DNA from: Saccharopolyspora erythraea
GTDB taxonomy: Bacteria; Actinomycetota; Actinomycetes; Mycobacteriales; Pseudonocardiaceae
Direction: 5' to 3'
DNA length: 64,000 bases
Assembly: GCF_018141105.1 (NCBI RefSeq)
Contig: NZ_CP054839.1
Coordinates: 6,451,411-6,515,410 of the forward strand
Shown in pieces: positions 32,861 through 41,257 of this stretch (position 1 is the stretch's first letter; each line of letters opens with the position of its first letter). Position numbers and translations under genes: made by a program. The notes beneath the pieces are model-generated. The model saw only the letters and a program-made list of their open reading frames with translations. It ran no database searches and was not told the origin of the DNA.

Positions 32861-34729
32861 TTACAGGTGGTTGCGGCGTTCCCGGAGGTTCTCCTCGTAG
32901 CGCTTGCGCGCCAGCTGGGTGCTCTGCCGGGTCGACACCTCGGCGACGGGCACGTCCCACCACGCCTCCGGGGGCAGCTGCGCCTTGGCCGGGTCGGTCT
33001 CGACGTAGACGGCGGTCGGCCGGGCCGAGGCGCGGGACTCGCGCAGCGCGTCGCGGAGCTCGTCCACGGTCGTGGCCCGCAGGACGTCCATGCCCAGGCT
33101 CGCGGCGTTGGCGGCCAGGTCGACCGGCAGCGGCTCACCGGAGAACGTCCCGTCCTCGTCGCGGTAGCGGTAGGCGGTGCCGAACCGCTCGCCCCCGACC
33201 TTCTCGGAGAGCCCGCCGATCGAGGCGTAGCCGTGGTTCTGCACGACCACCAGGTTGATCTTGATGCCTTCCTGCACGGCGGTGACCAGCTCGGTCGGCA
33301 TCATCAGGTACGTACCGTCGCCGACCAGCGCGAACACCTCGCGCTGCTGGTCGGCCAGCCGGGCGCCGAGCGCGGCCGGGATCTCGTAGCCCATGCACGA
33401 GTAGCCGTACTCCACGTGGTACTGGCGGGGGTCCTTGGCCCGCCACAGCTTGTTCAGGTCCTCGGGCATCGACCCGGCGGCGTTGATCACCACGTCGGTG
33501 TCGGCCAGCACCTCGTCCATGACCCCGAGCACCTCGGCCTGGCCGGGACGCTCACCGCCGTCGGCGGCCTTGGTGGTGCGCTCGACGACCTCCGCCCAGC
33601 GCCGCTGGCCCTCGCGGTACTCGCGCACGTAGTCGTCGGACACGCGGTGCCCGTCGAGTTCGCGGGTCAGGGCCCGCAGGCTCTCCCGGGCGTCGCCGAC
33701 GACCGGTGTGGCCGCCTGCTTGACGGCGTCGTGGCCGGTGATGTTGATGTTGACGAACCGCACGTCCGGGTTGGCGAACAGGGTCCGCGAGGCGGTGGTG
33801 AAGTCCGAGTAGCGGGTGCCGACGCCGATGACCAGGTCGGCCTGCCTTGCGATGTCGTCGGAGACCGAGGTGCCGGTGTGGCCGATCGAGCCGAGCTCGG
33901 CGGGGTCGTCGTGGCGCAGCGAACCGCGCCCGGCCTGGGTCTCGGAAACCGGGATCCCGGTCGCCTCGGCGAACTCGCGCAACGCGTCCTCGGCGGCGCT
34001 GTGGTGCACGCCCCCGCCCGCGATGACCAGCGGCCTGCGGGCCTCGCGGATGCGCTGCGCGGCGTCGGTCACCGAGCGCGGGTCGGCCAGCGGCCGGTGC
34101 ACCCGCCACACCCGCTCGGCGAAGAACTCCTCCGGCCAGTCGTGGGCCTCGGCCTGCACGTCCTGGGGCAGCGCCAGCGTCACCGCGCCGGTCTCCACCG
34201 GGTCGGTGAGCACCCGCATGGCGTCCAGCGCGGAGGCCACCAGCGCCTCCGGCCGCCAGATGCGGTCGAAGTAGCGCGAGACCGGGCGCAGGCAGTCGTT
34301 CACGCTGACGTCGCGGGCGTGCGGCAGTTCCAGCTGCTGCAACACCGGGTCGGCGGGCCGGGTGGCGAAGACGTCACCGGGCAGCAGCAGCACGGGCAGG
34401 TGGTTGATGGTGGCCAGCGCGGCCCCGGTCACCAGGTTCGTCGCGCCCGGACCGATCGAGGTCGTGCAGGCGTAGGTGGACATCCGGCCGCTCTGGCGGG
34501 CGTAGCCGACCGCGGCGTGCACCATCGACTGCTCGTTGCGCCCCTGCAGGTAGGGCATGTCCGGCCCGGCCTCCAGCAGGGCCTGCCCGACGCCGGCGAC
34601 GTTGCCGTGGCCGAAGATCCCCCAGCAGCCGGCGATCAGCCGCTGCCGCGTGCCGTCGCGCTCGGTGTACTGGTTCGCCAGGAAGCGCACCAGCGCCTGC
34701 GCGACGGTCAGCCGTCGAGTACCGCTCAT
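32861..34729 (-). CDS. iolD: 3D-(3,5/4)-trihydroxycyclohexane-1,2-dione hydrolase (IolD)
   Basis: Thiamine-diphosphate enzyme of 622 residues that opens the inositol-derived ring to 5-deoxy-glucuronate. The N-terminal TPP domain has GRNEQSMVHAAVGYARQ with the cofactor glutamate and the middle domain follows. The C-terminal pyrophosphate motif runs from GDGTYLMMP to VVVQN, the usual GDG-x(25)-N. The start at 34729 is fixed by GGAGGA six bases upstream. It lies between iolB and iolA in the operon. Confidence 0.96.
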   Translation of the reverse strand: MSGTRRLTVAQALVRFLANQYTERDGTRQRLIAGCWGIFGHGNVAGVGQALLEAGPDMPYLQGRNEQSMVHAAVGYARQSGRMSTYACTTSIGPGATNLVTGAALATINHLPVLLLPGDVFATRPADPVLQQLELPHARDVSVNDCLRPVSRYFDRIWRPEALVASALDAMRVLTDPVETGAVTLALPQDVQAEAHDWPEEFFAERVWRVHRPLADPRSVTDAAQRIREARRPLVIAGGGVHHSAAEDALREFAEATGIPVSETQAGRGSLRHDDPAELGSIGHTGTSVSDDIARQADLVIGVGTRYSDFTTASRTLFANPDVRFVNINITGHDAVKQAATPVVGDARESLRALTRELDGHRVSDDYVREYREGQRRWAEVVERTTKAADGGERPGQAEVLGVMDEVLADTDVVINAAGSMPEDLNKLWRAKDPRQYHVEYGYSCMGYEIPAALGARLADQQREVFALVGDGTYLMMPTELVTAVQEGIKINLVVVQNHGYASIGGLSEKVGGERFGTAYRYRDEDGTFSGEPLPVDLAANAASLGMDVLRATTVDELRDALRESRASARPTAVYVETDPAKAQLPPEAWWDVPVAEVSTRQSTQLARKRYEENLRERRNHL

Positions 34730-34793
34730 CGTTCCTCCACCCCGCACAGCGGGTCGCTCGATCCCGTTCGGCCGCAAGAGAGCCCGCCCGTCA

Positions 34794-35675
34794 TCACTGA
34801 CCGCCCTCCGGGGCGGTGTAGAGGGGCAGCCGGGAGTCGACCGGCTGGTCGCCCCAGGTGCCCCTGACCCACGCGTGCGCGGGGTCGTCGCAGATCAGCC
34901 AGGCCCGGTCGGGGGAAGGGCCTGCCATCACGTTCAGGTAGTACATGTCGTATCCGGGCACCGCCATCGACGGGCCGTGCCAGCCGTCGGGGATCAGCAC
35001 CACGTCGCCGTCGCGCACCTCGGCGAGCACGTCGGTGGTGTGGTCGGGCCCCGAGGGGTAGACGCGCTGGTAGCCGACGCCTTCGGCGCCCGCGATCTCG
35101 AAGTAGTAGATCTCCTCCAGCTGCGACTCCCCTTCCCGCTCGGTGTCGTGCTTGTGCGGCGGGAAGGAGGACCAGTTGCCGGACGGGGTCAGCACCTCGA
35201 CGGCGATCAGCCGGTCGGCCTCGAACACGTGCGCGGCGCCGAAGTTGTTGACCTGCCTGCTGGCCTGGCCCGCGCCGCGCAGCTCGACGGGCACGCCCGA
35301 GGCGGGACCGTAGCGCGCGGGCAGCCTGCGCTCGCACTTCGCGCCGGTCAGGGCGAACCGGCCGCCCTCGGCGGAGGTGATGGCGACGTCGGCGTCGCGC
35401 GGCACGTAGGCGAAGTCGGTCACGCCCTTGAACACGCTCTCCCGGCCGTCGAGCCGGAACGTCTCGCCGTCGCAGGAGACCTCGCAGCCGCCCGACAGCG
35501 GCAGCACGATCCACTCGCTGTCCCCTGTGGACAGCTCGTGCCGCCGGCCCGCGGCCAGCTCCAGCACCCGCAGCGAGGAGTACCCCCAGCCTGCGGACTC
35601 CGGGTCCACGTGGGTGGTGTAGCCGTCCCGAGCCGTGGTACCGGCGGGGCGGTAGAAAGCGTTGTCGGTCACCAT
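34794..35675 (-). CDS. iolB: 5-deoxy-glucuronate isomerase (IolB)
   Basis: Cupin-type isomerase of 293 residues that converts 5-deoxy-glucuronate to 2-deoxy-5-keto-gluconate. Conserved segments are GNWSSFPPHKHDTE followed by EEIYYFEI, giving metal-binding histidines and glutamate, and LIPDGWHGPSMAVPGYDMYYLNVMAG in parts. The start at 35675 has GAGGAG; a GTG one codon downstream is possible. It sits 26 bases after the aldolase gene and 64 bases before iolD. Confidence 0.95.
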   Translation of the reverse strand: MVTDNAFYRPAGTTARDGYTTHVDPESAGWGYSSLRVLELAAGRRHELSTGDSEWIVLPLSGGCEVSCDGETFRLDGRESVFKGVTDFAYVPRDADVAITSAEGGRFALTGAKCERRLPARYGPASGVPVELRGAGQASRQVNNFGAAHVFEADRLIAVEVLTPSGNWSSFPPHKHDTEREGESQLEEIYYFEIAGAEGVGYQRVYPSGPDHTTDVLAEVRDGDVVLIPDGWHGPSMAVPGYDMYYLNVMAGPSPDRAWLICDDPAHAWVRGTWGDQPVDSRLPLYTAPEGGQ

Positions 35676-35701
35676 CGCTCCTCGTTGAACTGATCCGGCT
35701 T

Positions 35702-36586
35702 TCACAGCAGCTCGACGGCCGCGTCCACCGCGCCCTCCACGTCACCGTCGCCCGGGTAGAGCAGCGTCCGCCCGACGACCAGCCCGCGCGCGTTCGGCGA
35801 CTGCAGCGCCTTGTGCCACCGCTCATAGGTGGCCTCCGGGTCGCTGGAGACCTCGCCGCCCAGCAGCACGGTCGGCAACGTGGTGGCCTCCAGCACCTGC
35901 GGGATGCGGTCGACGTCGCCGCCGGGCACCGGGATCTTCAGCCAGGTGTAGGCGGAGGTGCCGCCGAGCCCGGAGGCGATGGCGATCGACCGCATGACCG
36001 CCTCCGGCGACAGGTCGTTGCGCACCTTGCCGCCGACGCGACGGGAGATGAACGGCTCGACCATCGTCATCAGCCTGCGCTCGGCCATCTCGTTGATGGC
36101 GTTGGCCGTGCCGCACATGGTGTTCAGCGAACCGGGGTCCTCCGTGTCGATGCGCAGCAGCAGCTTGCCGGCGTCGAAGCGGAGCCGCTCGATGTCCTCG
36201 GCACGGTGCCCGGTGAACCGGTCGTCGAGCTCGAACGAGGCGCCCGCCAGGCCGCCGCGGTTCATCGAGCCGACGACGACCTTGCCCTCCAGCGCGCCGA
36301 GCAGCAGCAGGTCCTCCAGGATGTCGGGAGTGCCCAGCACCCCGTCCACCCCCGGCCGCTTGAGGGCCACGCACAGCCGTTCGAGCAGGTCGAAGCGGTT
36401 GGCCATCGCCAGCGGCTCGGCACCGGCGCCCAGCGCGCCCCGCGCCGGGTGGTCCGCGGCCACGATCATCAGGCGGCCGCTGGAGCCCAGCAGCGGGCGC
36501 CGGGCCCTCCGGGCAGCCGCCTCCGCGATGGCCTCCGGCCTGCTCGCCCGCACTCGCGTGAGTTCGGTGATGGTCAGGTTGGACAC
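35702..36586 (-). CDS. DeoC/LacD-like class I aldolase of the iol operon
   Basis: Aldolase of 294 residues resembling the deoxyribose-phosphate-aldolase-type protein found in corynebacterial and streptomycete iol clusters (Cgl0158-like). It has MIVAADHPARGALGAG near the start and YTWLKIPVPGGD with the probable Schiff-base lysine. By position it should split 2-deoxy-5-keto-gluconate 6-phosphate into dihydroxyacetone phosphate and malonate semialdehyde, the job of IolJ in Bacillus; that assignment is inference. GTG start at 36586 with a weak ribosome site. It lies 24 bases after iolC. Confidence 0.85.
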   Translation of the reverse strand: MSNLTITELTRVRASRPEAIAEAAARRARRPLLGSSGRLMIVAADHPARGALGAGAEPLAMANRFDLLERLCVALKRPGVDGVLGTPDILEDLLLLGALEGKVVVGSMNRGGLAGASFELDDRFTGHRAEDIERLRFDAGKLLLRIDTEDPGSLNTMCGTANAINEMAERRLMTMVEPFISRRVGGKVRNDLSPEAVMRSIAIASGLGGTSAYTWLKIPVPGGDVDRIPQVLEATTLPTVLLGGEVSSDPEATYERWHKALQSPNARGLVVGRTLLYPGDGDVEGAVDAAVELL

Positions 36587-36610
36587 GGTTCTCGCTTTCG
36601 GGTCGGGTGC

Positions 36611-37570
36611 TCAGGCCGCGCCGAGCGGGCGGCTGGAGAGCAGGTCGTCGATCTCGTGCTCGTAGGGCATCGCCGAGGAGCACGCCAGCCGGGAGGCGAC
36701 CAGCGCGCCCGCGGCGTTGGCGAAGCGCATCGTGCGTTCGAGCTCCCAGCCCGCGAGCAGGCCGTGGCACAGCGCGCCGCCGAAGGCATCGCCCGCGCCC
36801 AGGCCGTTGACCACGTCGACCGGCACCGGGGGCGCGGTCGTGCTCTCGTCGCGGGTGCGGGCCAGCACGCCGTTGGGGCCCTGCTTGACGACCGCGAGCT
36901 CGACGCCCGCCGCCAGCAGCGCCTCGGCCGCGCCCTCGGGGTCGCGGGTGCCCACGGCGCGCTCGCACTCGTCGAGGTTGCCCACGGCGACGGTCACGTG
37001 CGGCAGGGCCTGCTGGTACCAGTGGGTGGCCTCGTCGTGCTCGGGCCAGAACATCGGCCGCCAGTCGAGGTCGAAGACCGTGGTGCCGCGCCGGGCGCGG
37101 TGGCGCAGGGCGGCCAGCGTCGCCGAGCGGCTGGGCTCCTCGGCCAGCCCGGTGCCGGTCATCCAGAAGATGCGGGCGTCGGCGATCGCGTCGTAGTCGA
37201 GCTCGTCGGCGTTGATCTCCAGGTCGGGCGCCTTGGGCTGCCGGTAGAAGTACAGCGGGAAGTCGTCCGGCGGGAACAGCTCGCAGAAGGTCACCGGCGT
37301 CGGGTACTGCTCGACCGGGGTGACCCAGCGGTCGTCGACGCCGAAGTCGCGCAGCGCCTCGTGCAGGTACTCGCCGAACGGGTCTGCCCCGGTGCGGGTG
37401 ATCACCGCGCTGCCGCGGCCGAGCCGGGCGGCGGCGACCGCGACGTTGGTCGCCGTGCCGCCGAGGTACTTGCCGAAGGACTCCACCTTCGCCAGTCCGA
37501 CGCCGGTCTGCAACGGGTAGATGTCCACCCCGATCCGGCCCATCGTGATCACGTCGAACGGGCTTGTCAT
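36611..37570 (-). CDS. iolC: 5-dehydro-2-deoxygluconokinase (IolC)
   Basis: PfkB-family kinase of 319 residues that phosphorylates 2-deoxy-5-keto-gluconate. The N-terminus has FDVITMGRIGVDIYPLQ, typical of IolC, then GGTATNVAVAAARLG, and the catalytic NGLGAGDAFGGAL near the end with its base aspartate. The start at 37570 follows GGAGG by about eight bases. It is the first gene of the minus-strand iol operon, divergent from the regulator. The promoter reads TTGACT-17-TAGACA (37643-37615). Confidence 0.95.
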   Translation of the reverse strand: MTSPFDVITMGRIGVDIYPLQTGVGLAKVESFGKYLGGTATNVAVAAARLGRGSAVITRTGADPFGEYLHEALRDFGVDDRWVTPVEQYPTPVTFCELFPPDDFPLYFYRQPKAPDLEINADELDYDAIADARIFWMTGTGLAEEPSRSATLAALRHRARRGTTVFDLDWRPMFWPEHDEATHWYQQALPHVTVAVGNLDECERAVGTRDPEGAAEALLAAGVELAVVKQGPNGVLARTRDESTTAPPVPVDVVNGLGAGDAFGGALCHGLLAGWELERTMRFANAAGALVASRLACSSAMPYEHEIDDLLSSRPLGAA

Positions 37571-37614
37571 CGAGGAACCTCCAGAGGTGCTGGTCACTGC
37601 GGCGTCGGGTTCCC

Positions 37615-37643
37615 TGTCTACTCCGCCACACGGCACGAGTCAA
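37615..37643 (-). promoter_or_regulatory. iolC operon promoter TTGACT-17-TAGACA
   Basis: On the minus strand, -35 TTGACT at 37643-37638 and -10 TAGACA at 37620-37615 with a 17-base spacer. The start would be near 37608, giving a leader of about 38 bases. The palindrome at 37649-37658 lies immediately upstream of the -35 box. Confidence 0.55.
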
Positions 37644-37648
37644 TAGTT

Positions 37649-37658
37649 TGTCCGGACA
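37649..37658. promoter_or_regulatory. candidate IolR operator TGTCCGGACA
   Basis: Perfect ten-base palindrome between the divergent iol promoters. It differs at one position from the Corynebacterium glutamicum IolR consensus KGWCHTRACA as I remember it. A related sequence, TGTCAGGACT, lies before the second iol transcript at 38577-38586, which supports a cluster-specific operator. Confidence 0.6.
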
Positions 37659-37665
37659 TGCTTAC

Positions 37666-37694
37666 TTATTGACGTCAATCATTCCTGCTAACGT
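37666..37694 (+). promoter_or_regulatory. iolR-like gene promoter, probably leaderless
   Basis: -10 TAACGT (37689-37694) lies six bases before the GTG start at 37701, so the transcript would begin at or next to the start codon. At 17 bases spacing the -35 is TTATTG (37666-37671). The perfect 12-base palindrome ATTGACGTCAAT (37668-37679) overlaps that -35 and could be a second operator for autoregulation. Confidence 0.5.
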
Positions 37695-37700
37695 GGGACC

Positions 37701-38483
37701 GTGACGTCCATCCAGCGCAGCTCCGGCCGAAGCACGGCGTGGGACCCCGCCACGGAGATCACCGTGGACCACACCAGCCCGGTTCCGCTGTACTTCCAGG
37801 TCGCCAGCCAGATCGAGAAGGCCATCGACACCGGCTCGCTGCCGGTCGGCACCCGGCTGGACAACGAGATCGACCTGGCCGCCCGCCTGGGCCTGTCGCG
37901 GCCCACCGTCCGCCAGGCCATCGGCTCGTTGGTGGACAAGGGCCTGGTGGTCCGCAAGCGCGGCGCCGGAACCCAGGTCGTGTTCAACCGGGTCAAGCGG
38001 CCACTGGAGCTGACCAGCCTCTACGACGACCTCGCCCGCATCGACCAGAAGCCGACCACGCGCGTGCTGGTCAACGAGGTCGTTCCGGCCTCGGCGGAGG
38101 TCGCTCAGCGGCTGGGCATCAGCGAGGGCGACGACGTGCTGCGCCTGGAGCGGGTGCGCGCGGCGCGCGGCGAGCCGATCGCGCGGATGCGCAACGAGCT
38201 GCCCGCGGCGCTGATCCAGCCCTCCAGCGAGACCCTGGAGGAGCGCGGGCTCTACCAGCTGCTGCGGTCGGCCGGAGTCCGGCTGCACGCCGCGCACCAG
38301 ACCATCGGGGCGCGCGTGGCCACCGAGGAGGACTCCGAGCTGCTCGACGAGCCCGTGGGCGCGCCGCTGCTGACCATGGAGCGCACGACCTACGACCAGG
38401 AGGGCAAGGTCGTCGAGTACGCCTCGCACGTGTACCGGGCCTCCCGCTACAGCTTCGACCTCTCGCTCCGCGGCGAATCCTGA
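37701..38483 (+). CDS. iolR: GntR/HutC-type regulator of inositol genes (IolR-like)
   Basis: Transcription factor of 260 residues. The winged HTH (about residues 28-95) includes PLYFQVASQIEKAI and LAARLGLSRPTVRQAI. The C-terminal UTRA-type effector domain (about 110-255) has LRLERVRAARGEPIA and YASHVYRASRYSF. It is divergent from iolC, and candidate operators fill the 130-base gap, so it is the likely repressor of both iol transcripts, relieved by an inositol intermediate. The symbol rests on context. A classical terminator at 38511-38547 follows. Confidence 0.85.
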   Translation: MTSIQRSSGRSTAWDPATEITVDHTSPVPLYFQVASQIEKAIDTGSLPVGTRLDNEIDLAARLGLSRPTVRQAIGSLVDKGLVVRKRGAGTQVVFNRVKRPLELTSLYDDLARIDQKPTTRVLVNEVVPASAEVAQRLGISEGDDVLRLERVRAARGEPIARMRNELPAALIQPSSETLEERGLYQLLRSAGVRLHAAHQTIGARVATEEDSELLDEPVGAPLLTMERTTYDQEGKVVEYASHVYRASRYSFDLSLRGES

Positions 38484-38510
38484 GGCTCCCCCGCGAGCCG
38501 CGAACACCCG

Positions 38511-38547
38511 GCCGCCGGATCAGCACCCGCTGACCGGCGGCTTTTTT
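38511..38547 (+). terminator. intrinsic terminator after iolR-like gene
   Basis: GCCGCCGG and CCGGCGGC arms (38511-38518 and 38534-38541), with an inner CAGC/GCTG extension, followed by TTTTTT (38542-38547). This is the most classical terminator on the plus strand of the window. Confidence 0.88.
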
Positions 38548-38576
38548 CGGCACCAGAGTAACTCTGTACGTAAATA

Positions 38577-38621
38577 TGTCAGGACTAAGTATTGACAGTC
38601 GTGTTGCGCCCCGGCAAAACT
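38577..38621 (+). promoter_or_regulatory. promoter and operator-like site for second iol transcript
   Basis: TGTCAGGACT (38577-38586) resembles the palindrome before iolC. It is followed by -35 TTGACA (38592-38597) and, 18 bases on, a weak -10 AAAACT (38616-38621). A repressor bound at the site would sit directly on the -35 region. The leader before the gene at 38744 is then about 115 bases and holds nothing I recognise. Confidence 0.5.
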
Positions 38622-38743
38622 GCGGGCACCCATGAGCGCTGACGGGCGTCCACGCCCGGAGCACACTTGACGGACCCTTCGCGGCACGCAGGCAGCGGCC
38701 GAGCCCTCGCCCCGCACTCCCCCTTCTGACAGAGAGGACGGCC

Positions 38744-39658
38744 ATGTCCACCGCCGACCCGGCAGCCGAGCGCCTGCGCATCGGCTCCGCCCCGGACTCC
38801 TGGGGCGTGTGGTTCCCCGAGGACGAGCACCAGACCCCGTGGCAGCGCTTCCTCGACGAGGTCGCCGAAGCCGGCTACCGCTGGATCGAGCTCGGCCCCT
38901 ACGGCTACCTGCCCACCGACCCGGGCCGGCTGCTCGACGAGCTGGCCCGGCGGGACTTGACGCTGTCGGCCGGCACCTGCTTCACCGCCTTCCACCGCGG
39001 CGACGTCTGGCAGCAGACCTGGGAGCACGTCAGCCAGGTGGCGAACCTGACCACCGCGCTGGGCGCCAAGCACCTCGTGGTGATCCCGGAGATGTGGCGC
39101 GACCCGGCCACCGGCGAACAGCTCGAGGACCGGCTGCTGGGCGACGGGTCGTGGGCCGCGCTGGGCACCGGCATCGACCGGCTCGCCAGAGCGCTGTTCG
39201 AGGAGTACGGGGTCCGCATGCAGTTCCACCCGCACGCCGACAGCCACGTCGACACCCAGCCCCACGTCGAACGCTTCCTGGAGATCACCGACCCCGACCT
39301 GGTGACGCTATGCCTGGACACCGGGCACGTCTCCTACTGCGGCGGCGACAACCTCGACCTGATCCGCAAGTACCCGAGCCGCATCGGCTACCTGCACCTC
39401 AAGCAGGTCGACCCGCGGGTGCTCGAGGAGGTCGCGGCCGAGGACCTGCCGTTCGGGCCCGCGGTCCGGCGCGGCGTGATGTGCGAGCCGCCCGGCGGAG
39501 TCCCTGACCTCGCACCGATCGTCGAGGCCGCCCACGACCTCGACGCCGACATGTTCGCCATCGTCGAGCAGGACATGTACCCGTGCGCCCCGGAGGCCCC
39601 GCTGCCGATCGCCCGGCGCACCCACCAGTACCTGACCCGCTGCGGCTCCCGCCGCTGA
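38744..39658 (+). CDS. inosose dehydratase/isomerase-like TIM-barrel protein (IolE/IolI family)
   Basis: Xylose-isomerase-like TIM-barrel protein of 304 residues, the length of IolE. It begins RIGSAPDSWGVWFPED and has YRWIELGPYGYLPTDP, MQFHPHADSHVD, CLDTGHVSYCGGD and YLHLKQVDP, giving metal ligands (His, Asp, Glu). In this cluster the missing step is dehydration of scyllo-inosose, so inosose dehydratase is the best guess; inosose isomerase (IolI) is the alternative. ATG start at 38744 with AGAGAGGA upstream. It is followed by iolG after 15 bases. Confidence 0.82.
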   Translation: MSTADPAAERLRIGSAPDSWGVWFPEDEHQTPWQRFLDEVAEAGYRWIELGPYGYLPTDPGRLLDELARRDLTLSAGTCFTAFHRGDVWQQTWEHVSQVANLTTALGAKHLVVIPEMWRDPATGEQLEDRLLGDGSWAALGTGIDRLARALFEEYGVRMQFHPHADSHVDTQPHVERFLEITDPDLVTLCLDTGHVSYCGGDNLDLIRKYPSRIGYLHLKQVDPRVLEEVAAEDLPFGPAVRRGVMCEPPGGVPDLAPIVEAAHDLDADMFAIVEQDMYPCAPEAPLPIARRTHQYLTRCGSRR

Positions 39659-39673
39659 CCACAGGAGCGCCAG

Positions 39674-40690
39674 ATGAGCAACCCAGAACTCCGCGTCGGG
39701 CTGGTCGGCGCCGGGCTGATGGGCTCGGACCACGCCGCCCGCATCCACCGGCGCATCAGCGGCGCCTCGCTGATCGCCGTCGGCGACCCAGACCTGGAGC
39801 GCGCCGAGAGCGCGGCCGCCGGGATCGAGGGGTGCCGGGTCGAGACCGACCCGCTGAAGGTGATCGAGGCGTCCGATGTGGACGCCGTCGTGCTGGCCAC
39901 GCCGGGCCGCACCCACGAACCGCTGCTGCTGGCGGCGATCGAGCGCGGCATCCCGGTGCTGTGCGAGAAGCCGCTGACCCCGGACTCGAAGTCGTCGCTG
40001 CGCGTGGTGGAGGCCGAGGTCGCCGCGGGTAGCCGGCTCGTCCAGGTCGGGTTCATGCGGCGCTTCGACCCCGAGTACGCCGAACTGAAGCGGACGCTGG
40101 ACGCCGGTGAGCTCGGCCGCCCGCTGCTGATGCACTGCGCGCACCGCAACGCCTCGGCCCCACCGGGGTTCACCAGCCAGATGATGATCTTCGACTCGGT
40201 GGTGCACGAGTTCGACACGACCAGGTGGCTGCTCGGCGAGGAGATCACCGCGGTCTCGGTGCGCCATCCGCGATCGACCGCCAACGCTCCGTCCGGAATG
40301 ATCGACCCGCAGCTGGTCACGATCGAGACCGCGAGCGGCGTCCTGGTCACCGTCGAGATCTTCGTCAACTGCGGCTTCGGCTACCAGGTCCGCTGCGAGG
40401 CGGTCTGCGAGGGCGGCACCGCGCAGGTCGGCGGCGACAGCGGCATGACCACCCACGTCCGCGGCGCGTGGGGCGGTTCGATCACCCCGGACTTCCGCCC
40501 GCGCTTCCAGCAGGCGTTCGACGAGGAGCTCCAGCGCTGGGCCGATGCCGCCCGCGACGGCGGCATCGACGGCGCGAGCGCGTGGGACGGCTACGCCGCG
40601 GCGGCCGCGTGCGAGGCAGGCGTCGCCGCCCAGACCAGCGGCGCGCGCACGACGGTCCAGCTCGTCGAGCGGCCCGGCCTGTACTCCTGA
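39674..40690 (+). CDS. iolG: inositol 2-dehydrogenase-like oxidoreductase (IolG family)
   Basis: NAD(P)-dependent Gfo/Idh/MocA oxidoreductase of 338 residues. The Rossmann motif is VGLVGAGLMGSDHAARI, the catalytic lysine is in CEKPLTP, and the IDH-type histidine is in VVHEFDTTRWLLGEEI. It should oxidise myo-inositol to scyllo-inosose, the first pathway step. ATG start with AGGAG nearby upstream (39664). Family members also act on other cyclitols and sugars, so the symbol rests on motif and context together. Confidence 0.9.
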   Translation: MSNPELRVGLVGAGLMGSDHAARIHRRISGASLIAVGDPDLERAESAAAGIEGCRVETDPLKVIEASDVDAVVLATPGRTHEPLLLAAIERGIPVLCEKPLTPDSKSSLRVVEAEVAAGSRLVQVGFMRRFDPEYAELKRTLDAGELGRPLLMHCAHRNASAPPGFTSQMMIFDSVVHEFDTTRWLLGEEITAVSVRHPRSTANAPSGMIDPQLVTIETASGVLVTVEIFVNCGFGYQVRCEAVCEGGTAQVGGDSGMTTHVRGAWGGSITPDFRPRFQQAFDEELQRWADAARDGGIDGASAWDGYAAAAACEAGVAAQTSGARTTVQLVERPGLYS

Positions 40691-40772
40691 CTCCCGCTCC
40701 GGGGGCGGGGCCTCACCTGCTCCGGCGACGTCTGCGCGGGCCGGGGCCGGGCGTCCGGGCGATGATGAGGTC

Positions 40773-41252
40773 ATGGACGTTACAGAGGTCCTGCTCCCCG
40801 GGGTCGGGCTGCGCTACGAGTTCAGCACCGAAGAGGGCCAGCGCATCGGCGTGGTCGCCCGGCGCACCGGCGACTTCGAGTTCGTCTCCTACCCCGGCGA
40901 CGACCCCGACGAGGTGCGGCTGCTGTTCCGGCTCGGGCCGGAGGAGGCCGACGCGGTCACCGAGATCCTCGGCGCGCCGCGCATCGCCGAGCGCTTCGCG
41001 GACCTGACCCGCGAGGTCCCGGGCCTCAACGCGGGTCAGGTGGAGGTCACGGCGGGTTCGCGGTTCGCGGGCCGCACGCTCGGCGAGACACGTGCCCGCA
41101 CCCGCACCGGGTCGTCGATCGTGGCGATCGTGCGGGGCGAGGACGTGATCGCCTCACCGGGCCCCGAACAGCAGCTGCGGGCGGGCGACATCCTCGTGGT
41201 GATCGGTACGCAGCAGGGCATCACCGGTGTGGAACACATCCTCGCGAGCTGA
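40773..41252 (+). CDS. KhtT-like regulatory subunit of cation/proton antiporter
   Basis: Cytoplasmic regulatory protein of 159 residues. The N-terminal half begins DVTEVLLPGVGLRYEF as in KhtT proteins, and the C-terminal half is a TrkA-C (RCK_C) domain (VEVTAGSRFAGRTLGE, AGDILVVIGT). It should gate the antiporter encoded five bases downstream in response to a ligand such as c-di-AMP or pH; which ligand is not visible. The ATG at 40773 has only a weak GATGAGG upstream. Confidence 0.88.
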   Translation: MDVTEVLLPGVGLRYEFSTEEGQRIGVVARRTGDFEFVSYPGDDPDEVRLLFRLGPEEADAVTEILGAPRIAERFADLTREVPGLNAGQVEVTAGSRFAGRTLGETRARTRTGSSIVAIVRGEDVIASPGPEQQLRAGDILVVIGTQQGITGVEHILAS

Positions 41253-41257
41253 GCGCC

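Noticed and set aside
36611-40690. Mobile element or horizontally acquired island around the iol cluster
   Set aside because: No transposase, integrase, tRNA end or direct repeats; base composition and codon use look like the surroundings.
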